Assembly: GCF_040054535.1 (NCBI RefSeq)
Contig: NC_090777.1
Location: 16,130,001-16,194,000, forward strand
Direction: 5' to 3'
DNA from: Antennarius striatus
Taxonomy: Eukaryota; Chordata; Actinopteri; Lophiiformes; Antennariidae
Length of the DNA: 64,000 nucleotides
Part shown: in pieces, positions 52,525-64,000 of the stretch
Layout of the letters: each line of letters starts with the position of its first letter
Position numbering within the stretch: the first letter of the stretch is position 1
The notes under the pieces: model-generated
Database searches by the model: none
Told to the model about the DNA's origin: nothing
Seen by the model: the letters and a program-made list of their open reading frames with translations, nothing else
Program-made: the position numbers and the translations under genes

Positions 52525-52870
52525 TTCCGGCGTCTACCCGGAAGTTCAAGCCACTAGCTGAGTTAGCTCCTGTCTTCACATTTGTCCATGTCTCACTTGC
52601 GGAGCCATTTTGGCTTCGTCAAACATAGCGGTTTATATTGTTTAATTGTGACGGACCTAACGCTGTTGTGTGGGGAACCCCCGATGCTTTATTCACCAGG
52701 ACTGAACTCATGAAGCCAGCGTCTACCCAGATGGCCGGACCGTAACGCCGAAGCGGCCTTCGTCTTCGTGTTCGTCTGTCCCACACTCACGGAGCCGTTA
52801 CGGCTTCATCAGACGCAGCGGTTTGTTTTCTTGTGCCGGCGAAGAAAAAACCCAAAACAAAACGAAGATG
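52525..52870. repeat. Diverged direct duplication, about 200-bp unit
   Basis: ggcgtctacccggaag ... tgtctcacttgcggagcc ... cttcgtcaaacatagcggtt is followed by an equivalent series agcgtctacccagatggc ... cccacactcacggagccg ... cttcatcagacgcagcggtt. The unit is GC-richer than its flanks. No coding role is evident. Confidence 0.6.
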
Positions 52871-53893
52871 ACATTATTGTTTTATGGTGGAATTTCCACG
52901 GGTTCCCGCTAGTATATATATATTTCTATCAATAGTCACATCTTAGGAATTCTTTGTTCATTCATGCCAGTTAACCTGCAGCGTTTAAACATACAGTAAC
53001 TGCCACGCTGCCAAGTCACATCCATGTTTGATTTAATGATCTGTCCTCTCTATTGATTACACTGTCAACAAGTTTGTGTGAAGTTGTGCCTCCTCTGAAA
53101 AGTTAGTGTGCACTACATGTCTGCTTGGGGTCTTTGTCTACAAGTGTGTGTGAAGACGAGTTCCCCTCCCACCAGCAGCCTGAGAGCTCTGAATTCCTGC
53201 CATAAAGTCTCAGCCATCTCTCAGGCCTGTGGCGGCACAGGGCAGCTTCCCGTCAGCCATCTCTCTGTGAGTGTGGTATCTCCTGTTTCCCACACTCTGA
53301 GCCTATTCATTTGCCCTGAGACGAGAACAATAGAAGTGTGTCTTGTTACACATCACATTAGCTACGGTGTTTGATCTCTTGTTGAAGGGGGAGGGGAGGC
53401 GGCTTCAGCCGGACCATCTGGCCCGGCCAACTAAACCCTGAGAAAGTCCAACTAGACCCTGAGAAAGGCATGCCACATTCTCCACAACTTCTGCACACAT
53501 AAATAGCTGTGAAAGACTTTTGTGGTACTTGAGACATAATTCAAGCACTAGACAGCATGCCATGACCACCACAACAGAAGTGGGCCATGTGAGGATCGGG
53601 GGTGTCTCCGTACCCCAGTGTTTCAGTTGTCTGTAGACAAACAAGGTCAGAAATAAGCAGAATGTGTGGGAAATAGCACAAAACAAAGCATGATATAGCA
53701 AAAAAACAAAAAAAAACCCCCAAAACAAAACCCATCCAACATCAACAAGACAGAAAACAATTTGAGTCAAACATGGACCGGAACAGTTTAATTTTGAAAC
53801 CTGACTTTAACTGACTGATCAAGAAAAATCAAGTCATTAAGACTAAAAGTGATTGATAGTTCAATATCAATACAGGCACCCCCTGATTATATA

Positions 53894-53894
<1 letters not shown>

Positions 53895-53954
<60 letters not shown>

Positions 53955-53955
53955 C
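53895..53955. repeat. (GT)n microsatellite
   Basis: About 22 GT units bordered by tatata on both sides. The wider stretch 52900-55300 contains no recognised gene; most of it is AT-rich intergenic DNA. Confidence 0.95.
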
Positions 53956-55332
53956 AGTATATACATATATACACACATACTGTATATATAACTATAATAA
54001 CTACCATGAGGCCTTCACATTTAAAACTGTTAAGCCTCAAAGATTCTCACGAAATCCATTAATGTTTTAGGCCCAAACATGTAAATCATCTTAGCTACAA
54101 GACCAGATTCAAAACCATTCTCTTCTCCTCAAAGTGCTGAGGCAAATTATGTATAAATGCAATGGTAATAAATATATACTACTTATTCCTATGAAATCAG
54201 TCAGTGCTACTCTTTATGGAAGTTATATGCACCTGCCTTTTATATTACTTTGGAATTCATTAATTCTTGAATTTAATTTAATTTAGTAATAGAATGAACT
54301 GAACAAACTGAAAAAGGAATTGAACTTTGATTGAAGTGAAGCTCCTGTATGACTGAATGTTGTACTCAATTTGATTTATCTAAATGTGTTACAGAGCCAT
54401 TATTAAAACGTCAACCAAAAAACAATTAGAGAACATTCCTGCTCCTCTTTACATGGGAAGTAAATGTTCATGTAATCGTAAATGTATACATTGAAATCAA
54501 ACTACTGTATACTTTCATGTTTTGTTGTATCAGTTAATCCTCTGACACAGGAAATTAATTTCCCTGATGGAACCTCCTGAAGGGATGAATAAAGTCCTAC
54601 TCTACTCCACTCTACTCCACAGAACTTCAGTTTTTTAAATCAAATCAGACACAACTCCGGTTTCTATTTTACAAACTTCACATGAAGTTTTCCATTTATT
54701 TTTTTCACATAGGCAAACTTCTCAAGGAAGCAATTCAACACGTTGAGAATCAACATAGAGGCCTTTTCAAAAGGCATTCCTTCAAAGATGAAAAATCATC
54801 TGTAATGAACATCACAAGTTACAATCCCTCAAACATAGACCAAATAAAGGTCACATATAGTCGTAAGTGAGTAATCAGAATACGATTTACAGCAAAATTA
54901 GATCCATAGGATATTTTTATGGAATGTTATCAATTCATCAACATCAAGCTGATGAAACAGTGGTGACACTCAGTATCAGAAATAGTTGAGAAACAGTGAT
55001 TCACACAGCGAAATAGATTCAACCCAATCTGGGTGTAACAACAAAATTAAATGTTTGCGAAACAAACAAAGTTCAAGACTTGTTTTTCCTCACGGGAACA
55101 ATTCATACAATCACACAGTGAACATATATGATGCATATATTCAGTAAAACCTGAATGATTTCATTTCTTCCAAAGAAATACTGGCACACAGTGCCTGAGT
55201 CATGAGTACAAAACTCAACAATATTAAATCTCCTGCCAAAGCAAAAGGAAAAGACTCTCATCGAGTCTTCAACTTCCTGTCCGTGACCATCACAGACATA
55301 GTGCTCTTTCTCTTCTTGGCATCGCCTCCGTT

Positions 55333-55945
55333 CTACCAGGGCCTCCACAGAGCTGCGCCGGCCTGGTTCACACCCTTGTTGGAGCTGACTTGACGGAGCG
55401 GGGAGCCCGGAGGAGAGAGGATGGAAGGCGACTGGCTGCTGCAGCTGGTTGACTGCAGACTCTGGAAGTGGCTGAGCAGTTTTTTGTGGGAGCGAGTCTG
55501 GACCTCGCAGTGGGACAGGAAGCTGACGGCCTCCTGCACGCAGCGGGAGTAACCATCCCCAGCCTTCAGTAAGACCGAACTCAGGCTGGACTGCTGCTGC
55601 TGCTTCTGCTGCTGCCAGCCTCTCAGGTAGGACACAGCCATCTCCAGGATGTCAGCCTTCTCCTGCTTGGAGTCGGGCTGCTGCCTGAGAAACTCGGGAC
55701 CCAGCAGGGACTTCAGCTGCTCGATGCTGGTGTTGATGCGGTCTCGGCGCAGTTTCTCCACCATTGGCTTTCTCAGCTGAAGAAGAAAAAGGAGAAAACT
55801 CGATTAGATAAGAAAACTTTTTGAATGATAAAAGTTCAGCTCAACAAACACAATTAGGTTATATATTAGAAATTCAGTTTACCTTATGTGCAGGAGTCAG
55901 GTGCTCCTTAGAGTAGCTTGCTTGTCCAAAAACAGTGGGTGCCAT
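55333..55945 (-). CDS. her4: her4-like (hes5-family) bHLH-Orange repressor
   Basis: Exons on the minus strand: 55945-55883 and 55776-55333, giving 168 aa. Exon 1 starts MAPTVFGQASYSKEHLTPAH. The bHLH reads LRKPMVEKLRRDRINTSIEQ and EKADILEMAVSYLRGWQQ. The Orange domain is clear (YSRCVQEAVSFLSHCEVQT), then SPPGSPLRQ and the terminal WRPW. This order and wording match zebrafish Her4. The product is a Notch-dependent repressor of neurogenesis. A poly-Gln tract (QQQKQQQQ) follows helix 2. The gene is on the same strand as her15-like B, about 5 kb further right. Confidence 0.9.
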
Positions 55946-56024
55946 AGCTGTTGAGTCAGAGCGCTTCTGCTCAGTTCGAAGACCTGGTTGAATCTGAGCT
56001 GCTGTCTCCTCTGCCTCTGGCCTG

Positions 56025-56310
56025 TATTTATACACCCAAATCTCCATATGAATGTGTGGGTCTTGGGCACGCTGGACTTTCTCACAGTCCCTGGACCAAT
56101 GAGAGCGCTGGGAAGGGCTTTGAGGAACGCAGGGCTGCCACATGCTCAATGAAGTGTTTATGGCCGTGGGGACAATGAGTGTGTCTCTGGGGAGCAGGTG
56201 GAGGAATAGGCTGTGAAAGAAAGAGCCTGGGGTAGGGTGGTGGGTGGCGGTGAGGGGGCGAGGAGGAGTGTAGCTGGGAGGCTGACCCTGTGCTTGTGAT
56301 GATATGGGAA
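56025..56310 (-). promoter_or_regulatory. her4-like promoter: TATA box and upstream RBPJ-type site
   Basis: TATAAATA on the minus strand at 56032-56025 lies about 80 bp before the start codon. TATGGGAA on the plus strand at 56303-56310 fits YRTGDGAA. Function is inferred from known Notch control of her4. Confidence 0.5.
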
Positions 56311-57159
56311 AGTGGTGACCCCAGAGGGAAGCACACCGCTGTCTCATGTCATCTCTGCCGCCACGTAATTGAGTACAAAGTGCCTCCACCACCAGGCACA
56401 CGTGGGGGCTGCAGAGCGCCAAACAGGAGTGAAGACCAGCACGCAGCCATCTCCAGCAGGTTGTCACAGCAGAGTGGAACAGCCTCTCTAGGCTTGACCA
56501 TGTACCACAATGATTTGCTAATAAAATGAACATTCAATTATAAAGTATAAAACGTTTTTCTTCTAAGAGATGCTTTCCTGAACTTGAGGCATCGTTGTAG
56601 TTCGGATCATTTGTCGAAACTCTAGTGGTAGCAGTAAAGTCAACCTCTCATATCTGAGTAAATAGTTTTCAATCAATCAATGAACTTAATTACGCCAACA
56701 GACATTTCCTAACCCTAACCCCAAGCGTTTGTACAGGGAGAGAAACCCTGTGAGTTCAATTTTGTCAAAACACAGAAACAACAGTTGAATCAGAAAATGG
56801 CAACTTTGGAGTGCTTATTATAAAATACACTTTTTTTTTAACGAACTGAAGATGCTGTTAAATGATTCTTCTTTTTTATTTTTAAGCTCCAATAGAAGAA
56901 GATGACAAGGAATGGAGATTAACCCAAAAAAGTTCTCTAAAATCATCTATATTCCAAGTAAGGACAAAGATGACATTAATACCAACACTAGGTATTTGTT
57001 TTTAAAAGGAATGAGTGGCTTCTGAAGTTCAAGATTTTCACTTTAACCTATACGCTTCAACTCTAAACGGTCTCCACACTCCCCGCACATGTTCACACAT
57101 CAGGCAGCCTCCCTGATATCCACATAGACAACCACAGCTGCGTTCACTTTCCCTCCCAC

Positions 57160-57367
57160 ACACACACACACACACACACTCTCTCACAGCTGGATGACCC
57201 GCCTGGCGCTGGCCACGTCTCAGTCACACGCTCCCATCCTGCCCGTGTGCAACGTGGGAGCCGCTCTGGTCCCAGGCTTCCCACACTTCAGTGTTAATGA
57301 CACTGAGGCCGGCTGCACAAAGGAAGTGTGCCCCATCGAACAAAGGCTGATCTGCCAGCCCCCCTCC

Positions 57368-57445
<78 letters not shown>
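57160..57445. repeat. (CA)n microsatellites
   Basis: A short CA tract at 57160-57178 and a long one (about 37 units) at 57372-57445; a G-run follows at 57525-57536. The tracts create spurious open frames. Bases 56540-57780 are otherwise without a recognised gene. Confidence 0.9.
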
Positions 57446-57447
<2 letters not shown>

Positions 57448-57860
57448 GAACACAGTTCTGTCAACAGGGCTTCCAGGCACACCATCTGGACGAATCATAT
57501 ACTATTGTCAGCCAATCAAGCCGGGGGGGGGGGGGTTCTTGCCATGAGAAGTGGAGAGACTGAGATAGAAAAAGAAAGTTAAAGAAGAGTATGTGACTAG
57601 AACAATAATGACTGTTTATTTTATATTTGGTTGCTCTTTAAATGAAAGCTTTTACAATTAGTCCCATTTTCAGACTAAAATCTCAACTTTTGATTTTGTT
57701 CATTTTTGTTTGTTAAATTGTGTTTTCTTATCTTCCATGTTCCCACCACATATCACTTCCAGTGAAGGGCCCCTCCCACCTGTTTGTTTGGATTGAGGCC
57801 ATTGTGCCCCCTGAATTCTACCAATTCATTCGCATCCCATTGTCATAATGCTGCTTGATG

Positions 57861-57928
57861 ATTGGTTGAACCGTGTGGGAATCAGCATCACATTAAAATC
57901 TATGAGAAAGTTGGAATACGTATTTAAA
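57861..57928 (+). promoter_or_regulatory. Candidate promoter of the 86-aa gene: CCAAT, RBPJ and TATA-like elements
   Basis: attgg (inverted CCAAT) lies at 57861-57865, TGTGGGAA (a perfect YRTGDGAA match) at 57874-57881, and tatttaaa at 57921-57928. The RBPJ-TATA gap is 39 bp, against 46 bp in her15-like gene B. The start codon follows at 58006. Confidence 0.55.
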
Positions 57929-58005
57929 CGAGGGCGATCTGAGTAAAAAATCATAACCTGCCAGCCTCTTGTCACAGACGTGGACTGATTCCATCTGACT
58001 TCACC

Positions 58006-58552
58006 ATGAGGGATCAACACACGATGTAAGGATAAAGAGGGAACCTCCTCTCAAATGTTTGTCTTATTCAGTTAGTCTGGGGTCACAGGATTGTTTTGGT
58101 GTCTTTGTTTAGAGCTTAAACTCTTGAAGTATTAGGAATGAAGACATTTGACTCAGATTTTGATAATAGCCAGGTGGTAACTATCCTGGCTTTAAGGAAG
58201 ATTTAGTGACATATCTTTAAGGGTTAATTCACCTTAAAGTAACCTTTTCAGAAGTTAGAACATTGTGGATTTACTTCCTATGTATTATCTAATGTTTCGC
58301 TTCTTCCTCAGCATGTGTAAAATGATGGTTCTGGAGAGGAAGAGCACAGACAGAGCACTTAGGCTCCGGTCGGCAGTGGAAAGTCAGCTCAGCACTGGGG
58401 TGTCCGGCTCTGATGTGTGGGACAAGACAGTCTCCTTCTTCACAGTAAAGAAGGCTTTGATTTTCCATAATGGATATAATAAAACCTCCAGAGCAGCAAT
58501 GCAGCTGTTCCATTCACCTGCTGAAGATGTCACTCCGCTGTGCTGCCAATGA
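58006..58552 (+). CDS. Unnamed 86-aa protein, diverged her/hes5-like (degenerate bHLH)
   Basis: Exons 58006-58025 and 58312-58552, GT/AG ends, good start context (caccATGa), and AATAAA at about 58749 and 58914. No name is known to me. Without gaps, exon 2 aligns with the start of the her15-like exon 2: residues CKMMVLERKSTDR against LRKPVVEKMRRDR. After a loop nine residues shorter, SDVWDKTVSFFTVKK aligns with ADILEMTVSFLRQQ of helix 2. A GYNKTSRAAMQLF segment then resembles the start of the Orange domain. The basic-region proline and most arginines are gone and there is no WRPW. The intron phase (2) differs from the phase 0 of its neighbours. If real, it may dimerise without binding DNA; this is inference. 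Confidence 0.55.
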
Positions 58553-58929
58553 GGCTAAGATGACGTGAGGCGAGACTGGACATCAGCATCATGTCAAGAA
58601 GTTGCCAATGGAAATTCTCCAGGTGGAAAAAAAAGACTTCATCAGATGTTTTGTGATAAAGATCAGTTATTTATACGATTTACTGTGAAGACTGGTGCCA
58701 AAACGGACCTTAAAAATGTTCATTTCATGCCTCGTGTTATGTTTAATCCAATAAACTGAGAACCATGTTGGGTTTTTTAAAGCCATATTCCTTTGCATAA
58801 AGGGTAACTGTGTATGCTAATGCATACTTTGTTTTGCATTTTCTTTTGAGTTATTTTCAGTTGTGTGTAAAATGACTCAAAGTGCAATATGAGTATTAAA
58901 ATGCAAGATGAAAATAAAGTTTGATTTCC

Positions 58930-60190
58930 TGACATGACTGTTGTAACAAATTATTTCCTCAGAAGAAGAAAACCGCAGCTTTATTGTATATTAGAGATTT
59001 TATGCGATTCATACATGGACAGGTGGTTAAACCCCAACAGAGCGCCACCCTCTGGTCTTCAGGCAGCTCTACTGACGGCTCAGGAGGACAAAGTCATCAG
59101 CCACAATAACCCTTTAATGTCCCTAGTTTGAATTAAAGGGAGGTGAAAAATGCACCTCAAACTGACATTAACACACAGAACTACGGAAAGTTTGTTATTG
59201 TTGGATGGAATAAAAATCTATAGTTTTTCGCCCATCCCCTTTGAATTAGAATTTGTTCCCTTTCCAGTTAGTCACTATAAACTCTCTCAACCACTATAAT
59301 TTAGTTTAACTCTTTCAGTTTGATGTTTATTTAAACAACTATCCTGGTTGTCCAACAATTTACAATTTTGATGCATAAAAACATTAATATACACTCAAAA
59401 TTAAGTACTGTATCTTAAAGGTTGACTGAGCAGCTTCACAGGGCATTGGCACTCATCTTTAAGATGTAAGAGACTCATCTCATGTATGTTTCCAGGTCCT
59501 TGGAACTGAAGCAGCTAAATAAAGTTCAGCCGTCATTATTTTGATTGACATGGCAGAATTTATGTGAAAAAAAACCGCTCTTTTAAATGTATAGAATGTA
59601 ATGCAACATTTCTAAAAGTACAAAGCAACTGGAAAAGAGGTAAACCATCCTGAATGACATTTGGAATTATTACTGCTTTATTAATCATCGGCTAAATTCA
59701 AAATGCAGACATTCAGCAACAGTAGAGCAGCAGCAATATGCAAATACAATAAACTGGGTGGACTCCACACCATGCAGTCAGGTCTTGAGTACAAGGATGG
59801 CATTTTAACGTTTTATAGAATGAAAAGTTTAAACACTGAGAATGAAGCTCAGCAGTACTTTGCTTTCCAGATATCTGTTCTGGGGATTGACACAAAGTGT
59901 TGCCAGTGATTTTAGGGAAACAAACACCTAAAACTAATTGTATTAGTGTAGAGGCCCAAGACACAAAATCACTGATCTGGGAAAAACCCCCCCAAAACTG
60001 AATAGTATAATAATAAAAGTGGTTAAGGATGCAAGTCAGCCTGTTTTATTGTCTGATATTTAACTTGCAATAGATGGAATCGTTTACAAGTTCTTTCTGT
60101 TACAAAAGGCAAAGCTTTATGGAAAAAAAAATCATTCTCTTCCCCATTTCACTTCTAGGGTTGATAAATTAAACCTTACACAAACACAGA
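58930..60190. other. Intergenic, nothing recognised
   Basis: Non-coding AT-rich DNA between the 86-aa gene and the 3' end of ubr4. Short open frames have no family resemblance. Confidence 0.5.
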
Positions 60191-60196
60191 ACTCAA

Positions 60197-60203
60197 ATAA
60201 ATT
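60197..60203 (-). terminator. ubr4: Probable poly(A) signal of ubr4
   Basis: The minus strand reads AATAAA here, about 740 bp after the ubr4 stop codon, with no better signal closer by. Confidence 0.5.
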
Positions 60204-60938
60204 TTATTGTCCATCACTCAAATTCCAGTTAGAACCTACATAACGACCAAACAGCAAATGTCTGGGAGAAACTGACAGGCTAGTTCCAAACCATCAGACA
60301 CCGAAACCTGCTGCTGGTTTAAAAACTCCTGACCATAAAACAACTTCAACCAAACACAGAAAAAGGAAAGCAAGATAAAAACCGAACACGAGGTGGATTG
60401 AATTCCAAGACATTTTTAAGATGGGGGTGGGGTGGTTTCAAAGCCAAGATCTCCACCCTAAAACAATCATTGTAACAATATTAATTTGTGATTCCTTCAA
60501 AACATATTATTGAAACTTCAGGTTTGTTGGTGCAACCAGAAAATAAGCAAAAACACCTCTAATTTAACGATCAGCATGCTCTTGAATCTCATCTCAAGCT
60601 TGATGAGAAATTCCTCATGAACTCAAATGATGCAGTCTCATGATGACAGAGACAAAACAATTTGTTTCAGGGAGTCCCCCCCCCACCCTTGAGCAGGATT
60701 ATGTTTTACATGAAACATTACAGATGTTGCCCAGTGGATGATATCTTTAGACTACTATTTGTTTCTGCTTAAAGTTATTTTGAAGGTGACATACGGGGGA
60801 GGGAGTGAGAAAGAAGAATGCTATGTTGTGTGTATCTCAGTGTGTAAAAACAGGATCATTTATTCTTCAGTTGGTTGTTGTCCCAGCATTATTTGTGGGT
60901 CAGCTGTATGTTTTAGGGATGTGGGTTGAGGTCGGCCA

Positions 60939-63900
60939 TCAGGGCAAAGAGTTGAACAGATCCTGGAGAAAGAGGTCGGGGTCTGGGATTTCAGAGAGGA
61001 GACCTGGCCGAGAACAACAGAGTCACAACATTAACACACACACAGACACCAGATAAGGATGAGACAAACCATCGTAAACTATAAAATAGAGTGGATGAGT
61101 TTAAATGGATTTCTCTCATTTATCAAATTCGGTAAAATTTTAATATCACAGTTTGGGATAAATAAAATATATATATATACACTGTATATATCTAATGTAA
61201 CCTTAAAGAAAGTGCCAAATGATCTGTGTTTTAAGTTCATGTTTGTGCAGGTATACTAACCTACAACATCGAAGAACTCTGACAAGGACTCAGCGGGCAT
61301 GAGCTCATCCTGGAAAGCCCTTAGCACGCGCTCCGAGGCCTCGTAGATCGGCATGTCGTTATGACGGACATATTCGGCCAGTGTGAAGGACCAGCCCCCC
61401 TCTGTGTTGCTGGTGGGAACTTTCTGTGTGACCAAAAAAAGGAAAGACAGCGAGGTCATTTCCTGTACCTTTGGATGCCAACAGTCTCCTTTTAGTGGCA
61501 ATGTTGCTTTATAAAACAAATGAACGAGAACATCTCCTCAAATTCCTCAGTAACGCAGAGATGTTATTGCTAAATCACACATCATTTTATTAATTAAGTG
61601 TATTATGTGCTTCTAAAATCTATACCTATACTTTATTTTATAGTTTTATTCATCTGTTACTTTCTCAAGCATTATATGAGGAAGAGCCTGTTTGCCAGCA
61701 ACTTGTCTACATGACTGATATTGTAAATGAAAACAAAGCCTTGATGAAACCGACACTGATCAGCAGCCACTAAATCAAAGGGTCCTCTGAATGTTTGCAT
61801 CATCAACGAGCTCAGTAGTTTCAAAGAATAGTTACCCTGAACATGTCGTAGACGAGATCCACCAGGCCCCAGAAGAGGAGAGGCGAGCGATAAACTGCAT
61901 ATTCCTTTGGTGTTTTATCTGTGAGTCTGATAAGTCAAAAAAAAAAAAAGGATGAAAGATGGAGCTTTTTTTAAAATAAATTACAATCAATGACTGATAA
62001 TTATGAAATTTCTGCATTAAGACAAATTAGTTGTAAAACAAAAGAACAAAAGCAAAGTAGTCGAGGGTCATACTTGTTGGTGCAGACTGCTGAGACCTTG
62101 CGTACGTGTGCGTTCACAAGAAGTCTCCGGAGGAAATATAAACGTGAATTCCTCCATCGTTCAGGCGGCATGATGTGCATGGCCAAAATGGTGAAATAGT
62201 GTGGTCCTTCAACATCATATGAACTCTCCACCCATTTGTCACAAGGCTGCTCCTGGAAACTCTGCAGGTTCTTCTCCTCCCGTGACGTAGCCCTCGTACT
62301 GCAGCGATAGAGTGAGACAAAAGGAAGAAATGCATGAGCCACATCTCATCACTCGCTACAGACTGATCAATAATCCATGGATCAGATACATTTAAAAACT
62401 GAAAAAGGAGCCCCACTTTCTAAAAAAAAAGCAGGAAAACGTACGTGTTGAGGACGTAGAGCACAGTGTGGATGATGTAAGGGATGAGGTGGATATTGCT
62501 CTCTCGGCCGCCTCCTCCTGTGTCCACACTGAATGATTGTTCAGTAGCAAAGCGGAGGAAGAGCAGCTTGGTGTCGTGGATGTTGAGTTGGTAGGTGGGC
62601 TCCCGCTGTCCGGTGCACTCCTGCAGATATGTATTGTGTCTGTGGAGCAATTAGAAATCCCGTTGAAAATAATTTGCTGTCTGCAACATGAAGGGAACCT
62701 TCAGCTGTGTGTATGTACACACACACACACACACACGGATGCATCTTTTGTTTTTTACCTCGCTAAGCAAGTAGCAAAGGCTGATTCTGGCACATGTGGC
62801 CCCCACACAGGAAGCAGTCCATTGCACTTAGTGTTGGCATTTTGGAGTAGAGCACTCTCCCACTCCTCCCGCCCTCGTGCCAGCCTTCACCAAGGAAAGA
62901 CAATTAAAGCTCAGGTTACATAAATGAGAGGCAAAACTACGGTAGAGCATTTATAAAAGCTACTCAAAAAACATGAGGGATGACTTGATGATGCTCGTCT
63001 CTACCTGACAGCTGCCAGATGGCAGTCATAGTGGACTATGTTAAAGTGCGACACAGTGCTGTAGCCATGCTGCTTGCGAGGCTTGTTTTCAAAGTCTTCC
63101 AAGTGGACGCGCTTCGTAAAAGTGTAAATACCCAGGACTTTGGTTGGCTACAAAAACAGGGACAAAAAAAGTTAATTCAGAAAACATTTGCTTCAGAGAA
63201 CAAGACGACTGCAGAGGAAAAAACTTGGGTTTCAGAGTGCTACCTAGTATGTCACACTAAACGTGTGATCAACAGATAGAAACCCCATGAAAAACGACAA
63301 CTGCTAACATCCATATTTAAGTGTGACAAAAAAATGTGAAGGGTCCTGGATGAGGAGAGTACCTGAAACTTGTAACCCTCCCTACAGATACAACAGGTCA
63401 AGCCTGGCTCTTCTATCAGCTCCTCCATTTGCTTCAACAGTGAGGTCTTGGTCACCACCTGACCCTTCTCATTGGTCTGAAAACACACAAACCACAAATT
63501 AATCGAGACTCAAAGAGATTATATTAATAATAAAAAAACGACAAAGACAGCCACAATAAAAAATAAAAAAAAATCAAATTTCAACAACGTGAATAATAAA
63601 GAGGAAAAAAAACTGAAACGTTAGAGCAGCGTACGGTCATGCCCAGCGTTCCCAGAGCCTTCTGTCTCATGGCCATCGCCATACGCTTCTTCTCCGCTCT
63701 GGTCTCTCTGCGGGCCGCTTCGATCTTCAGGTTAACATCACTGTGCTCCCTCAGGGCCTCCAGGAGATTCTCCGCCAGTGTGCCGATGCCTTCATCACTG
63801 GATACCTGCTCCAGTTTGTGCAAGTTGGTTATTGAATCTGTACCTATGAGCACCTGGACAAGACGAAGAGAACACCCAGTTCGGTTGAATGGTTCATCTT

Positions 63901-64000
63901 GAAATTACTTGAGTATTGTCCAGAACGAGCTCTTCCTTATTGCAGGGCATTAAATGTTAACATCTTTGATAAGTTTTCAGTACCTGTGTGGGGGGATGCT
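60939..64000 (-). CDS. ubr4: E3 ubiquitin-protein ligase UBR4, C-terminal exons (partial, runs off right edge)
   Basis: Exons on the minus strand: (64000)-63984, 63853-63635, 63476-63363, 63147-63005, 62884-62759, 62639-62445, 62298-62074, 61926-61836, 61423-61261, 61003-60939. Phases agree. The order matches the end of human UBR4: [131 protein letters not shown] and the stop after [11 protein letters not shown]4 (about 5,200 aa) is an N-degron E3 ligase. The Cys/His set in CCIC...H...H...CH is the zinc-binding, RING-like E3 module near the C-terminus. The segment [19 protein letters not shown] is the least conserved part. Most of the gene lies right of the window. Confidence 0.95.

Noticed and set aside
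53108-53374. Open frame of 88 codons upstream of her4
   Set aside because: No splice context, no domain, no family likeness; treated as chance.
55874-56533. Minus-strand frame of 219 codons upstream of her4
   Set aside because: It covers the her4 first exon, TATA box and promoter out of frame, and shows no family resemblance beyond that.

Overview
The window is nuclear DNA of a teleost fish, probably a spiny-rayed (percomorph) one. The genes have vertebrate exon-intron structure, the closest relatives I recognise are fish proteins, and the introns carry fish repeats: Rex3 and other RTE-type LINEs, Tc1, hAT, tRNA-headed repeats and (CA)n tracts. There is no prokaryotic, plasmid or CRISPR content. 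Exons were assembled by eye from splice sites, reading phase and remembered family sequences; no search was run.

Layout. 1-150: the 5' end of an RTE LINE cut by the window edge. 328-8937 (+): complete actr8 (13 coding exons, 638 codons) with a full-length Rex3 in its last intron. 10225-11853 (-): complete selenok, convergent with actr8, with an in-frame UGA for selenocysteine three codons before the stop codon. 12780-17233 (+): a KLHL10-like BTB-BACK-Kelch gene (5 coding exons, 592 aa) whose introns hold Tc1 and Rex3 debris. 17.4-21.4 kb: an LTR retroelement fossil inserted into an older DNA repeat, then an RTE fragment. 22921-36224 (-): an unusual eif3a-like gene, 18 recognisable coding exons that stay in frame throughout but have lost conserved parts. 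37.4-44.6 kb: a full-length RTE and a Rex3 nested in an unclassified repeat. 44.6-47 kb: hAT and MITE remnants. 47.6-58.6 kb: a cluster of Notch-target her/hes5-type genes: two near-identical her15-like genes tail to tail, a her4-like gene, and a tiny 86-aa gene that looks like a stripped-down member of the family. 60939 to the right edge (-): the last exons of ubr4, including the cysteine/histidine-rich E3 module.

Most notable are the fast-evolving eif3a paralogue, with one lost splice acceptor apparently replaced 12 nt downstream in frame, an exon block missing at matching phase and a frame-shifted C-terminus, and the 86-aa her-like gene with its own CCAAT, RBPJ-type and TATA-like elements. 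The genes are single-gene units rather than an operon. The clear functional grouping is the her cluster, whose members share short upstream regions with TATA boxes and RBPJ-type sites. The actr8/selenok convergent pair matches the neighbourhood I know from other vertebrates.
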